Source: Hydrogenophaga sp. 2FB (GTDB lineage Bacteria > Pseudomonadota > Gammaproteobacteria > Burkholderiales > Burkholderiaceae_C). Taken from it: a stretch of DNA of 64,000 nucleotides. Positions within the stretch are counted from its first letter, which is position 1; each line of letters opens with the position of its first letter. The stretch is from the NCBI RefSeq assembly GCF_005503365.1, contig NZ_SCML01000022.1:35618-99617 (forward strand). The letters are read 5' to 3'. Below, in pieces: positions 6,962-15,896 of this stretch. The notes beneath the pieces were generated by a model. That model did no database searches, was not told the origin of the DNA, and saw nothing but the letters and a program-made list of their open reading frames with translations. The position numbers and the translations under genes are program-made.

Positions 6962-9412
6962 TCACCCGGGATGGTGCCAATACCGGCGGTACGCATCCCG
7001 CTCACACACCACACCGTCAGGCTCGGCACTGCGCCACGTCACCGCCCCGCACTCGGGTGAACTCACCCACGGAATCCGCCGTTGCGCATACCGCTCCAGC
7101 ACCACCGGCGCGGGGTGGCCGAAGCGGTTGCGGTAGCCCGACTGCACGATCACGTGGCGCGGGCGCAGCGTGTTGAGCAGCACCGGGCTGCTGGACGTCT
7201 GGCTGCCGTGGTGCGGCGCGAGCATCACGGTGGCGCGTTCGTCGGGCCTGGCCATCGCCAACCGCACCTCGTGCGTGGCGTCGATGTCACCACCCAGCCA
7301 GGCGCTGTGCGCGCCATTGGACACGCGCAGCACGCAGGACATGGCGTTGCTCGAGAGCCGGCCCTTGCCGTCGTCGTCGAAATCCGATGCGAACGGGTGC
7401 AGCACCTCGAAGTCCACGCCGTCCCACTGCCAACGCTGCCCGGCCACGCAACGGCGCGCGGGGTCAGCGTCAAACGACGACAACCAGCGTGCCTGCGGCT
7501 GGTCGGCCTGCACCGAAGCAGCACCGCCCGCGTGGTCGCTGTCGCTGTGGCTCACCACCACGGTGTCCAGCCGTTCACCGAGCGCGCGCAACAACGGCAG
7601 CACCACGCGCTCGCCCGCGTCGGTGGCATCGGGCTGCGGTCCGTAACGCGGGCCGGTGTCGTAGAGCAGGCTGTGGTTCGCGGTGCGCAGCAACACGGCG
7701 CTGCCTTGCCCCACGTCCAGCGCGAGCAACTCGAACTGGCCCTGCGCAGGACGCGGCGGTGTGTAGAACAACGCCGGCCACAGCAGCAACAGCCCCGCGA
7801 GGCGCACGGCCCAGGGCGTGCGCAACACCAGCAGCACCCCGCCCAACACCGCCGGCAGCGCCAGGGTCCATGGCGCGACGGGCCGGAACAGCGCGGCCCA
7901 TGGCCATTGCGCGAGCCACTGCAAGACGAAGGACATCGCCTGCACCGCCCACGCCGCCACGTCCCACAGCGGCGGCACGAACACGCCGAGCAGCGCCAGC
8001 GGTGTGACGAACAAGGTCACCCACGGGATCGCCACCAGGTTGGCCACCAGCCCCACGACCGAGAACTGGCCGAACAAGAGCAGCGTGAGCGGCGCGAGCG
8101 CGACCGTCACCACGCCCTGCTCACGCAACAGCGTGGCCATGGCCCGCGCCACGCGCCGCGGTCCGGGTGGCCGTTCTTCGGTCTGCTGGCGTTGCGATCG
8201 ACCAGGGTCGGTGGCGAACAGAATGCCCACGGCCACGAAGCTGAGCCAGAAGCCGGCCTGCATCAGCGCCCACGGGTCGAGCAGGAGCACCGCCGCCATG
8301 GCGAGCAGCCACACCATCGGCCACGGCCAGTGCCGCACCGACAGGCGCAGCCCCACCACCACCGCGAGCATGAGCACGGTGCGCTGCGCCGGCACGCCCC
8401 AGCCCGAGAACAGCGCGTAGGCCATGGCCAGGGCCACACCTCCGATGGCCGCGGCCCAGGGCACCGGCACGGCCAGCAAGGCGCGCGGCCCGTGCAGGCC
8501 GAGCCGCCGCCAGCTGGCGCCGATCACGGCGATGGCGAGCCAGGCAAACAGCGTGACGTGCAAGCCCGAGATGCTCATGAGGTGCGCCACACCGGTGGTG
8601 CGGAACAGGTCCCAGTCGGTGCGCTCGATGGCGGATTGGTCGCCCACCACCAGCGCGGCCAGCACGCCCGCGCTGCGCGCATCGGTCACGCGCTCGCCGA
8701 TGCGCTCGCTCACGGTCTGCCGCAGCGTGTCCACCGGGTGCCACCACGTCGCGCCCAGCCGCAGCGGCGCCGGGTCGCGCGGGCCATTGCGCACATAACC
8801 GGTGGCCTGGATGCCTTGCTCCCAAAGCCAGCGCTCGCGGTCAAAGCCGTGCGGGTTGGCGTTGCCGTGCGGGCTGCGCAAGCGCACGGTGAAACGCCAG
8901 CGCTCGCCCGCGCGCAGGCCCGGGCTGGCGGTGGTGGTCGGGCCGCCGTACCAGCTCAGTTGCAGGCGCTCGGGCACGCGCACGGCTTCACCAGCGCGGC
9001 GCGCCGACTCCACCACCAGTTCGAAGCGCTCGCCCTGCGCACTGCGCTGCGGCAGCGACGCCACGCGACCCGTCACTTCGATGTCGATGCCTTGCAGCGC
9101 CAGGTCGAGCGCATGGGTGGCAAAGTGCACGGCGCGCAAGCCGGTCAATCCACCACCGATGCAGGCGCCGGCCAGCAGCGCGAGTGCAAGCACCATGGCG
9201 ACCTTGGCGGGACCCGCAGATCGCACGAGGTACAGGCCCACCAGGCCGAGCACACCGGCCAACAGCAGTGCGGCATAAGCCCACGGCGACCACAGCGCCG
9301 CCTGCTGCAACTGCAAGCCCACGCCGAGCACCCACCCTGCCAGCGCCACAAAACCGCGATGGCTCATGGCCGACACGACAGCCGCTCCCGCGTGCTGCGC
9401 GCAAGCCGCCAC
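6962..9412 (-). CDS. comEC: ComEC/Rec2 DNA-uptake channel
   Basis: Inner-membrane channel that carries single-stranded DNA into the cytoplasm during natural transformation. At 816 residues it is full length. The N-terminus has several membrane segments followed by a DUF4131 OB-like domain (about 90-215), then the Competence permease domain with many membrane helices (about 230-510), containing the signature HLMSISGLHVTLFAW. The C-terminus is a metallo-beta-lactamase-like domain starting ELLALDVGQGSA, with SHSDSDHAGG and LAPHHGS metal motifs intact, so a nuclease role is possible. The start is uncertain: GTG 9412 or ATG 9367 (MSHRGFVALAG). A degraded copy of part of its 3' end lies at about 3.6 kb. 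No other competence genes are in the window. Confidence 0.88.
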   Translation of the reverse strand: MAACAQHAGAAVVSAMSHRGFVALAGWVLGVGLQLQQAALWSPWAYAALLLAGVLGLVGLYLVRSAGPAKVAMVLALALLAGACIGGGLTGLRAVHFATHALDLALQGIDIEVTGRVASLPQRSAQGERFELVVESARRAGEAVRVPERLQLSWYGGPTTTASPGLRAGERWRFTVRLRSPHGNANPHGFDRERWLWEQGIQATGYVRNGPRDPAPLRLGATWWHPVDTLRQTVSERIGERVTDARSAGVLAALVVGDQSAIERTDWDLFRTTGVAHLMSISGLHVTLFAWLAIAVIGASWRRLGLHGPRALLAVPVPWAAAIGGVALAMAYALFSGWGVPAQRTVLMLAVVVGLRLSVRHWPWPMVWLLAMAAVLLLDPWALMQAGFWLSFVAVGILFATDPGRSQRQQTEERPPGPRRVARAMATLLREQGVVTVALAPLTLLLFGQFSVVGLVANLVAIPWVTLFVTPLALLGVFVPPLWDVAAWAVQAMSFVLQWLAQWPWAALFRPVAPWTLALPAVLGGVLLVLRTPWAVRLAGLLLLWPALFYTPPRPAQGQFELLALDVGQGSAVLLRTANHSLLYDTGPRYGPQPDATDAGERVVLPLLRALGERLDTVVVSHSDSDHAGGAASVQADQPQARWLSSFDADPARRCVAGQRWQWDGVDFEVLHPFASDFDDDGKGRLSSNAMSCVLRVSNGAHSAWLGGDIDATHEVRLAMARPDERATVMLAPHHGSQTSSSPVLLNTLRPRHVIVQSGYRNRFGHPAPVVLERYAQRRIPWVSSPECGAVTWRSAEPDGVVCERDAYRRYWHHPG

Positions 9413-9534
9413 GGCACAAACCTTGTTTGCCGATGCATCGCCCCTCCCTGAATGCGTTGTGTGGCGGCGTCATGGACGCGCCGCCTGCCCGCATTATGGG
9501 GACGTTGGTGAAGCACCCAAATCGGCTTGCCGGC

Positions 9535-10926
9535 TTATCGCATGTGCGCCCCTTCCTCGGGCGTCAACTTCCGGAACCCGTGCACGCACAGGATGGTGAA
9601 CGCGCCGATGGCAAAGAACACCCACGAAAAGTCGATCGCCTGCAGCACCGCGTTCGGCCCGCCGCGCACGTGGCTGGCCAGCGCCAGCAGGCTTGATCCC
9701 ACCACCACGCCAAAGGTGACCGACAACTGGTTCACCATGGTGGCCGCGGTGGTCGCGTGACTCGTCTGCTCCCGTGGGATGTCGCTGTACCCCAGCGTGT
9801 TGAGCGCGACCATGGCGCAGGCGTTGAACAGCCCACCCATCAACATCACGCCGAACATCAAGGCCTGTGGCGTGGCCGCGGTGAACAGGCCATAACCCGC
9901 ATAGCAGAGGCTGGATCCCACCGTGCCCGCGATCAGGATGCTGCGAAAGCCGAACCGGCGCAGCATCCACGGCAAGGTCGTGCGGCTGGACAGCGAGCCG
10001 ATGGCGCCGGCAAAGGTCATGAAGCCCGATTGCAGCGGCGACAAGCCAAAGCCCACCTGCATCAGCAAGGGCAACAGGAAAGGCGCGGCGCCAATGGCGA
10101 CGCGCAGGGGAATGGCACCGACGGTCGCGGTGCGGTAGGTGAAATGCCGAAAGATCCGCAGGTCGATCAAGGGATGCTTCGATCGGGCGCTGTGTCGCTG
10201 GTAGGACCACAAGGCCAACACGCCTGCGCCGATGAGCGCGGCCGTCACTGTCACGGAAATCAGTCCCTTGCCACCCAACTCGAGCCCCGAGATCACGGTA
10301 GCGAGACCGAAGGCCAGCAAGACAAAGCCCACGGCATCCAGCGAGGTGCGCGGGCGCCGGTCCTGGACGGCGGGGTCGGCCGGAATCATCCGCCAAGCGA
10401 GAAAGATCCCCAACAACCCCAAGGGCAGCTGAACGACAAAAATCCACCGCCAGGACACCAGCGTGACGACACCGCCACCGATCAGCGGGCCCGTCAACCG
10501 CGCCACGGTGCCGGGCACCGTGAACCACACCATGGCGCGGATCATCTCGGCGGGCTTGACGTGGTGCAGCAGGATGAGGCGCGCCACCGGCACCATCATC
10601 GCGCCGCCCACGCCCTGCAGGAGGCGGCTGGACACCAGCTCGGGCAGGTTGCGCGACAGGCCGCACAACAACGAGCCCACGGTGAAGAGCGCGATGGCGG
10701 TGCAGAACAGCCGCTTGGCGCCCCAGCGTTCGGCCAGCCAGCCGCTGATGGGCAGGAATAGCGCCAGGCTGAGCAGGTAGGCGGTGATCGCCAGGTTCAG
10801 ATGCAGGACGGGAACGTCCAGCGCGTGCGCCATCGAGGGCAGCGCGGTGGCCAGGATGGTCGTGTCCATGTTCTGCAGGAACATGGGCCATGCGACCACG
10901 AGAGGGAGCCAGCGGGACGCGCTCAT
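9535..10926 (-). CDS. MFS transporter, DHA2 (EmrB/QacA-like) family
   Basis: Proton-driven exporter of the drug:H+ antiporter-2 group in the inner membrane, 463 residues with about 14 membrane segments. Typical motifs are present: NMDTTILATALPSMA in helix 1, GWLAERWGAKRLF as the loop 2-3 motif, and the GxxxGPxxGG motif C region (PGTVARLTGPLIGGG). It is the last gene of the minus-strand side of the catabolic island, separated by 127 bases from the LysR gene, so it may export a toxic substrate or intermediate handled by the nearby oxygenase genes. Specificity cannot be read from sequence; association with the island is inference. Confidence 0.8.
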   Translation of the reverse strand: MSASRWLPLVVAWPMFLQNMDTTILATALPSMAHALDVPVLHLNLAITAYLLSLALFLPISGWLAERWGAKRLFCTAIALFTVGSLLCGLSRNLPELVSSRLLQGVGGAMMVPVARLILLHHVKPAEMIRAMVWFTVPGTVARLTGPLIGGGVVTLVSWRWIFVVQLPLGLLGIFLAWRMIPADPAVQDRRPRTSLDAVGFVLLAFGLATVISGLELGGKGLISVTVTAALIGAGVLALWSYQRHSARSKHPLIDLRIFRHFTYRTATVGAIPLRVAIGAAPFLLPLLMQVGFGLSPLQSGFMTFAGAIGSLSSRTTLPWMLRRFGFRSILIAGTVGSSLCYAGYGLFTAATPQALMFGVMLMGGLFNACAMVALNTLGYSDIPREQTSHATTAATMVNQLSVTFGVVVGSSLLALASHVRGGPNAVLQAIDFSWVFFAIGAFTILCVHGFRKLTPEEGAHMR

Positions 10927-11053
10927 GTCGCAGCGCGGTTCTCAGAGGTATCGGTGGTCTTGGGCACGGGTTAGTTTACGAGGTCGCCGCGGGCCCCGTT
11001 CGCCCCCCCGCCGACGACCCGGCAAGACCATCCACCTCCCGGACCGCCAGCGG

Positions 11054-12040
11054 TCAAAGCACAGGGTGGCCCGTGGCAACCGCCGATTTGGCCAGCTTCT
11101 TGCCCTCGTGTTTCTCCGTGCCGGTGGATTGCTGGACGGCTTTCGTCACGGCCTCGCGCAGATGCCTTGAAACGGTCGACCGGTGGGTTCTCTCGTGCCA
11201 CAACAGATGAAAGCGCATGGAAGGAAACGCAATGGGCGGTTCAACGACCTGCAGCGGGAAATCGGCGCAATGGGTCTGCGCATAGCGCCGGCAGGTGGTG
11301 AACACCAGATCGGACTGCACCAGCATGTTGGGCACGTTGTTGAAATACGGCAGCACCACCTTGACGTGCCGACGCAAGCCGAGCTGGGCCAGATAGGCGT
11401 CGATCACGCCGAGCTGGTTGGCGTTGTACGGAATCAACCCCAGATGGTCGGCTTCCAGGTATGCCTCCTGGGTCAGGCCTTTGCGCAAGGCCGGATGCCC
11501 TTTGCGCACCAGGCAGACGATCTCGTCCTCGAACAGCGGCGAAAGATGCAAGTGGCTCGGTGGCATGCCGACGTTGCCGATCACGACGTCCAGCGCACCG
11601 CTCTCAAGCCCCTCGAGATAGTCGAAGTCCGGTGACAGGGGATGAATCTGGACCGCGGCCTTGGGCATGGCCTGCAGCACACGGGCGATGATGTCGGGGA
11701 TGAAGCGCGAGCTGACATAGTCCATCGACCCGATGTGGAACTCGCGCGTGATCTGGTCGGGCTCCACCACCGCCAGAGGACCGCACAGGCTCTCCATCTC
11801 CTCCGCCAGGTAGCGCATCCGTTCGTACAGCTGCACCATGCGCTCCGTCGGCACCATCTCGTTGCGCCCACGCACCAGCAACGGGTCGTTGAGCGCGGCT
11901 CTCAAGCGCGTCAATCCAGCGCTGACGGTGGACTGGGGAAGGTTCAGGCGGTGCGCGGCCCGCGTGACGCTGCGCTCCTCGACGACGGTCACCAGCAGCC
12001 GGATCAGGAATCCGTCCAGTTGATCGCTTGGCAGTTTCAC
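11054..12040 (-). CDS. LysR-family transcriptional regulator
   Basis: LysR-type regulator. The N-terminal winged helix-turn-helix (residues about 7-65) contains LLVTVVEERSVTRAAHRLNL and PQSTVSAGLTRLRAAL; the rest is the periplasmic-binding-protein-like effector domain (about 90-300). Its layout (NDPLLVRGRNEMVPTERM, then FHIGSMDYVSSRFIPDII) resembles the NodD/LinR/PcpR-like subgroup that responds to aromatic compounds. The GTG at 12040 with AAAGG seven bases upstream is the likely start; a TTG 18 bases earlier is possible. It follows the NCS2 permease closely on the same strand (22 bases from permease stop), so it probably shares its transcript and controls the divergent promoter for the reductase-oxygenase genes. 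Confidence 0.8.
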   Translation of the reverse strand: MKLPSDQLDGFLIRLLVTVVEERSVTRAAHRLNLPQSTVSAGLTRLRAALNDPLLVRGRNEMVPTERMVQLYERMRYLAEEMESLCGPLAVVEPDQITREFHIGSMDYVSSRFIPDIIARVLQAMPKAAVQIHPLSPDFDYLEGLESGALDVVIGNVGMPPSHLHLSPLFEDEIVCLVRKGHPALRKGLTQEAYLEADHLGLIPYNANQLGVIDAYLAQLGLRRHVKVVLPYFNNVPNMLVQSDLVFTTCRRYAQTHCADFPLQVVEPPIAFPSMRFHLLWHERTHRSTVSRHLREAVTKAVQQSTGTEKHEGKKLAKSAVATGHPVL

Positions 12041-12061
12041 GGCAGGACCTTTCCCCAAGGG

Positions 12062-13417
12062 CTACACCACAGGCACGGGGCTGGCGACAGCTTCGCGCTG
12101 TTTCCGGTTCAACAAGGCGTTGAGGACGATGGCGGTGATGCAGCCGGTTGTAATGCCGCTGTGAAGGAACATCTTCGCAGTGGAACCCAGTTGATCATAG
12201 AAGCTGGGCGCGGCAACGGTGACCATGCCCATCCCGAGACTCGCGGCAATGATCAGCGTGTTGTTGCCGTTGTTGAGGTCGACCTTGCTCAGGATGCGCA
12301 GCCCGGTGGTGGCGATCATGGCGAACATCACGATGGCCGCACCGCCGAGAACCGGCAAGGGCATGGACGCAAAGACACCCGCGAGCTTGGGAAACAGGCC
12401 GAGGATCAGCAGCAGAACACCCGTCGTGGCGACCACCCAGCGGCTCTTGACGCCCGACATGGCCACCAGACCGACGTTGGCGTTGTAGGCGCAGTACGGA
12501 AAAGTGTTCAGGAAGCCACCGATCACGGTGGAGAGGCCATCCGCGCGCAGGCCATTGGCAATCTTGTTGTCGTCGATCTCCTTGCCCACCATTTCCCCGA
12601 CGGCAAAGAAGTCCGCCGTCACTTCGGTGATGATGACCATCATGGCCACGCACGTGAGGATGATGGCGACCGGATCGAACACCGGCATGCCAAAGGCCAG
12701 CGGCGTCACGAAAGCAAACCAGTTCTCGTCCGCCACCTTTGAAAAGTCCGCCTTGCCCATGAGCAAGGCGACGCCGGTGCCGATGAGCAAGCCCAACAGC
12801 ACCGCCGTGTTGCGGACCAGGCCTCGGCCAAAGCCATAGATCAACAGCACCGATATCAGTGAAATGGCGGCCAGCGTCAGGTTGGAGACGGAGCCGAAAT
12901 CGGGGGCCTTGGGTGCGCCCCCCGCGGCCCAGCGCACACCGATGGGCAGCAGGGACAAGCCGATGACCAGGATGGTGGTGCCCATCACCACCGGCGGGAA
13001 GAAGCGCCGGATCTTGCCGAACAAGGGGGCCATCAGCATGCAGAAAATTCCCGCGGCGATGGTGGCGCCATAGACGGCGGGCATGCCACCGTGTTCCTTG
13101 CCGATCAGGATCATCGGCGCGACCGCCACGAAACTGCAGCCCTGGATCAACGGCAGGCGCACACCGAACTTCCAGAAGCCGACCGTCTGGATCAGTGTGG
13201 CGATGCCGCACGCAAACAGGTCGGCACTGATCAACATCACGATCTGCTCACGGTCCAGACCGATCGCATTGCCCACGACGATGGGGATTGAAACGGCGGC
13301 CGCATACATCACCAGGAGATGCTGAAAGGCCAGCAGCAGGTTGCGGCCTGGGGGTAGCCAGGCATCGACAGGATGGACAGGCGGCTGCTGCGGGTGGGTG
13401 GTGTTGGAAGGTTTCAC
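12062..13417 (-). CDS. NCS2-family nucleobase-type permease
   Basis: Inner-membrane cation symporter of the nucleobase-ascorbate transporter (NCS2) family, 451 residues with about 12-14 membrane spans. Conserved family features are the helix 1 FQHLLVM (His33), QTVGFWKFGVRLPLIQG, and the helix 8 acidic pair in IITEVTADF (Glu265, Asp269), matching E. coli XanQ Glu272/Asp276. The helix 10 signature is unusual: NANVGLVAMSGVKSR (312-326) has Ala where purine permeases have the substrate-contacting Gln. The GTG at 13417 is chosen because GGAG lies seven bases upstream and it gives the family's normal N-terminus. It heads the minus-strand unit with LysR and probably imports the oxygenase substrate. 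Confidence 0.82.
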   Translation of the reverse strand: MKPSNTTHPQQPPVHPVDAWLPPGRNLLLAFQHLLVMYAAAVSIPIVVGNAIGLDREQIVMLISADLFACGIATLIQTVGFWKFGVRLPLIQGCSFVAVAPMILIGKEHGGMPAVYGATIAAGIFCMLMAPLFGKIRRFFPPVVMGTTILVIGLSLLPIGVRWAAGGAPKAPDFGSVSNLTLAAISLISVLLIYGFGRGLVRNTAVLLGLLIGTGVALLMGKADFSKVADENWFAFVTPLAFGMPVFDPVAIILTCVAMMVIITEVTADFFAVGEMVGKEIDDNKIANGLRADGLSTVIGGFLNTFPYCAYNANVGLVAMSGVKSRWVVATTGVLLLILGLFPKLAGVFASMPLPVLGGAAIVMFAMIATTGLRILSKVDLNNGNNTLIIAASLGMGMVTVAAPSFYDQLGSTAKMFLHSGITTGCITAIVLNALLNRKQREAVASPVPVV

Positions 13418-13834
13418 GGTGGGCTCCAGGTGGTATTGATCGCGGCGGCAGATCCGCATGGCCGTTCGCTGCGGCGTGCTCTGCGTGCGACAGATATTCC
13501 TGCAGAAAGCCCGGCGCATGCAAGCGAGGAAACGACGTCTGGACGACCGCGCCGAGCGCGCGAAATCGGCTCCATTCGATCTGGTTCAAATCCGTTGGAA
13601 TCGAGCATGGGCGCGGGCTCCAGGGCGATTTCATCGCACGCACCGACACACCGGATCGGACCTGATATCCGATTCCTTGATTCCGGAAATCGCGGCTGAC
13701 ACGCAAGCCAGCCGAGCCGACCCGCTCCATCGGTTTGCACGATTCTCACTATCGACACCCATGGGGTGCCGCGCGGGGTGGGCTGGCCTACATTGGTTTC
13801 GAGACAGATGTTCCCACACCAACAGGAGGCAGTC
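13418..13834. other. Divergent intergenic region between permease and reductase
   Basis: 417 bases with no convincing gene. It should carry the divergent promoters and the LysR operator. The most structured part is 13663-13695, where GATTCC is repeated at 13671-13676 and 13679-13684 and the second copy is part of an imperfect palindrome GATTCCGGAAATC (13679-13691). A LysR T-N11-A operator is plausible there, but no clear -35/-10 pair was found on either strand. A ribosome site AGGAGG (13824-13828 area) immediately precedes the reductase ATG. Confidence 0.4.
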
Positions 13835-14800
13835 ATGGAAGCTCTGCTGAGTTTGCAAGTCAAGGCGATCCGCGAGATCACGCCACACATCCGGGAGTTC
13901 GAACTGGGTCGCCTGGACGGGGCTCCGCTGCCCCGCTTTCGCGCGGGCGCACACCTGAAGTTCGAGCTGCCCACGGCCAACGGCGGACTGCAGCGCTGCT
14001 ACTCGTTGATCAACACGGTTGAACAAGGCCACCGCTACCGCATCGCCGTGCATCGGTCCGCGCACAGCCAGGGCGGCTCCGAGCACATGTGGGACCAGGT
14101 GTGCATCGGCACATTGCTGACGGCGCACCCACCCAGGAACGACTTTGCGCTCGCCCCTGACGCCACCCACCATCTGTTGTTGGCGGGCGGCATCGGCATC
14201 ACGCCGATCCTCTCCATGGCGCACGCCCTGGATGCCGCCGGCCAATCCTTCTCGCTGCACTATGCGGCGCGAACGCCCGAGCACATGGCGTATGCGCAGG
14301 CGATCTCCGACGACGTCGGGGACCGTGCGCACCTGTACTGCGACGGCGGCGACCCCGCCAAGGGCATGCCGATCGCGGCCTTGCTCTCCACTCCGCGCGC
14401 GGGGGTGCACCTGTACGTCTGTGGTCCGCAAGCCATGATCGATGCGGTGGTCGCCACCGCGCAAGCCCAGGGCTGGGCCAGCGCACAGGTGCATGTCGAA
14501 CGCTTCAGCGCGCCGGCACCCCAGGCCCACGATGCGGGCTTCGTCGTGCGGCTCGCGCGTTCGGGCCACACCCTCGAGGTGGCACCGAATCAAAGCATCC
14601 TGGACGTGATCCTGGCAACAGGATGCGATCCGCTCTTCGACTGCCGCCGAGGCGAATGCGGCGCCTGCGCCGTCAACGTGCTGGCGGGCACACCCGATCA
14701 CCGCGACTACGCCCTCACCCGCGAACAGCGAGACAGCAACCAGGTGATGTGCATCTGCGTGTCGCGTTGCCTCGGCCAAGAACTCGTGCTCGATATCTGA
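13835..14800 (+). CDS. VanB-like oxygenase reductase (FMN/NAD/2Fe-2S)
   Basis: Electron-transfer partner for a Rieske oxygenase, of the phthalate dioxygenase reductase/VanB class: FMN domain, then NAD domain, then plant-type ferredoxin. The FMN part (about 1-105) has RCYSLINT; the NAD part has LLLAGGIGITPILSMA and YVCGPQAMIDA; the C-terminus has the 2Fe-2S motif CDPLFDCRRGECGAC plus the final cysteine in MCICVS. Length, 321 residues, is normal. AGGAGG lies six bases before the ATG at 13835. It is first in a plus-strand unit with the oxygenase (27 bases downstream) and passes electrons from NAD(P)H to it. The substrate is not known. Confidence 0.85.
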   Translation: MEALLSLQVKAIREITPHIREFELGRLDGAPLPRFRAGAHLKFELPTANGGLQRCYSLINTVEQGHRYRIAVHRSAHSQGGSEHMWDQVCIGTLLTAHPPRNDFALAPDATHHLLLAGGIGITPILSMAHALDAAGQSFSLHYAARTPEHMAYAQAISDDVGDRAHLYCDGGDPAKGMPIAALLSTPRAGVHLYVCGPQAMIDAVVATAQAQGWASAQVHVERFSAPAPQAHDAGFVVRLARSGHTLEVAPNQSILDVILATGCDPLFDCRRGECGACAVNVLAGTPDHRDYALTREQRDSNQVMCICVSRCLGQELVLDI

Positions 14801-14827
14801 AACCCCACCACCCGCAATGAGGACCCC

Positions 14828-15883
14828 ATGAACAGGATCAAGAACCGCTGGTACCCGGCCGCCTGGAGCCACGAAGTGGGCCACAGCCTGCTGGCCCGCA
14901 CCTTCTTCGGCGAGCGCGCCGTGTTGTTCCGCAAGGCCAACGGCGACCCCGCCATGCTGCTGGACCGATGCCCGCACAAGGGCGCCCCGCTGTCTCTCGG
15001 TGAACTGAAGAACGACAGCGTGCAGTGCCCCTATCACGGGCTGGAGTTCGACTGCTCAGGTCGCTGCGTGAAGATTCCGGGCCAGGACAACATTCCACCC
15101 ACCGCCCGTGTCCGTTCCTACCCCTGCATGGAGCGGTACGGCCTGGTCTGGTTCTGGCCCGGCGAGCCGACGCGTGCGCACGAAAGCGGCATTTTCGAAT
15201 TCAAGAACCACGGCGCCGCGGGCTGGGAATGCATCAACGGTCCCTACACGCTGTTTCCGGCCAGCATCGAGAACATCCTGGACAACCTGGTCGATCCGGC
15301 ACACACCACCTTCGTGCACAAGAAGACCATTGGAGGAACGGATGCCGCCAACGTGCCGCTGGCCGTGGAGCAGCACGGCGACACCGTCGTCGTGGGCCGC
15401 TGGATCGAGAACTCCCAGCCGGTTCCCGTGATGCAGAAATACGGCAACTTCGACGGCCCCGTGGACCGCTGGCAGTACTACCACCTTCACCTGCCCCACG
15501 TCTCACTGGTCGACATGGGCGCGATCGACGCCGGCACCTCACGGGACGACGCCTCGCGGGACAGCCGCTACCGCACGCTCTCGTACGCCGTGCTCACGCC
15601 GGAGACCGACGACACCACGCACTACTTCTGGCTCGTGTTGCGCACCTTCGCCCTGGGCGACGCCCAGGTCAGCGCCGATCTGATCCAGGCCTATGTGGAG
15701 ACTTTCGACGAAGACCGGGCGCTGCTGGGCGCCATCCAGGCCCACAGCGGCGACCTGCAATCGGGCAGCTTGCGCCTGTCCATCGACAACGCATCGGTGC
15801 GCGTGCGTCGCGCGCTCTTGCGCTTGGCGCAGGAAGAGATGCAGCCCGCCGTTCAGATGCCCGAAGCGGCCCGCATCGCATAG
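14828..15883 (+). CDS. VanA-like Rieske oxygenase, large subunit
   Basis: Terminal oxygenase of a two-component Rieske system in the vanillate O-demethylase/dicamba demethylase group; such enzymes usually remove methyl groups from O or N. The Rieske centre ligands are Cys48, His50, Cys67 and His70 (CPHKG ... CPYHG), and the IPGQDNIP stretch is typical of VanA relatives. The mononuclear iron site is in NILDNLVDPAHTTFVH with His159 and His164, and bridging Asp156. Length, 351 residues, is normal. The reductase gene is 27 bases upstream and the TIM-barrel gene 13 bases downstream. With a nucleobase-type permease divergent, an N-methylated or methoxylated heterocycle is a reasonable guess, but this is inference only. 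Confidence 0.85.
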   Translation: MNRIKNRWYPAAWSHEVGHSLLARTFFGERAVLFRKANGDPAMLLDRCPHKGAPLSLGELKNDSVQCPYHGLEFDCSGRCVKIPGQDNIPPTARVRSYPCMERYGLVWFWPGEPTRAHESGIFEFKNHGAAGWECINGPYTLFPASIENILDNLVDPAHTTFVHKKTIGGTDAANVPLAVEQHGDTVVVGRWIENSQPVPVMQKYGNFDGPVDRWQYYHLHLPHVSLVDMGAIDAGTSRDDASRDSRYRTLSYAVLTPETDDTTHYFWLVLRTFALGDAQVSADLIQAYVETFDEDRALLGAIQAHSGDLQSGSLRLSIDNASVRVRRALLRLAQEEMQPAVQMPEAARIA

Positions 15884-15896
15884 GACGCCCGAACCC

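Noticed and set aside
7082..9451. A 789-codon plus-strand open frame opposite comEC
   Set aside because: Rich in His, Arg, Gln and Pro with low complexity, the sign of an antisense shadow; comEC motifs on the other strand are complete.
13663..13695. A LysR operator in the permease-reductase gap
   Set aside because: The palindrome is imperfect and several equally weak candidates exist, so it is only described within the intergenic entry.
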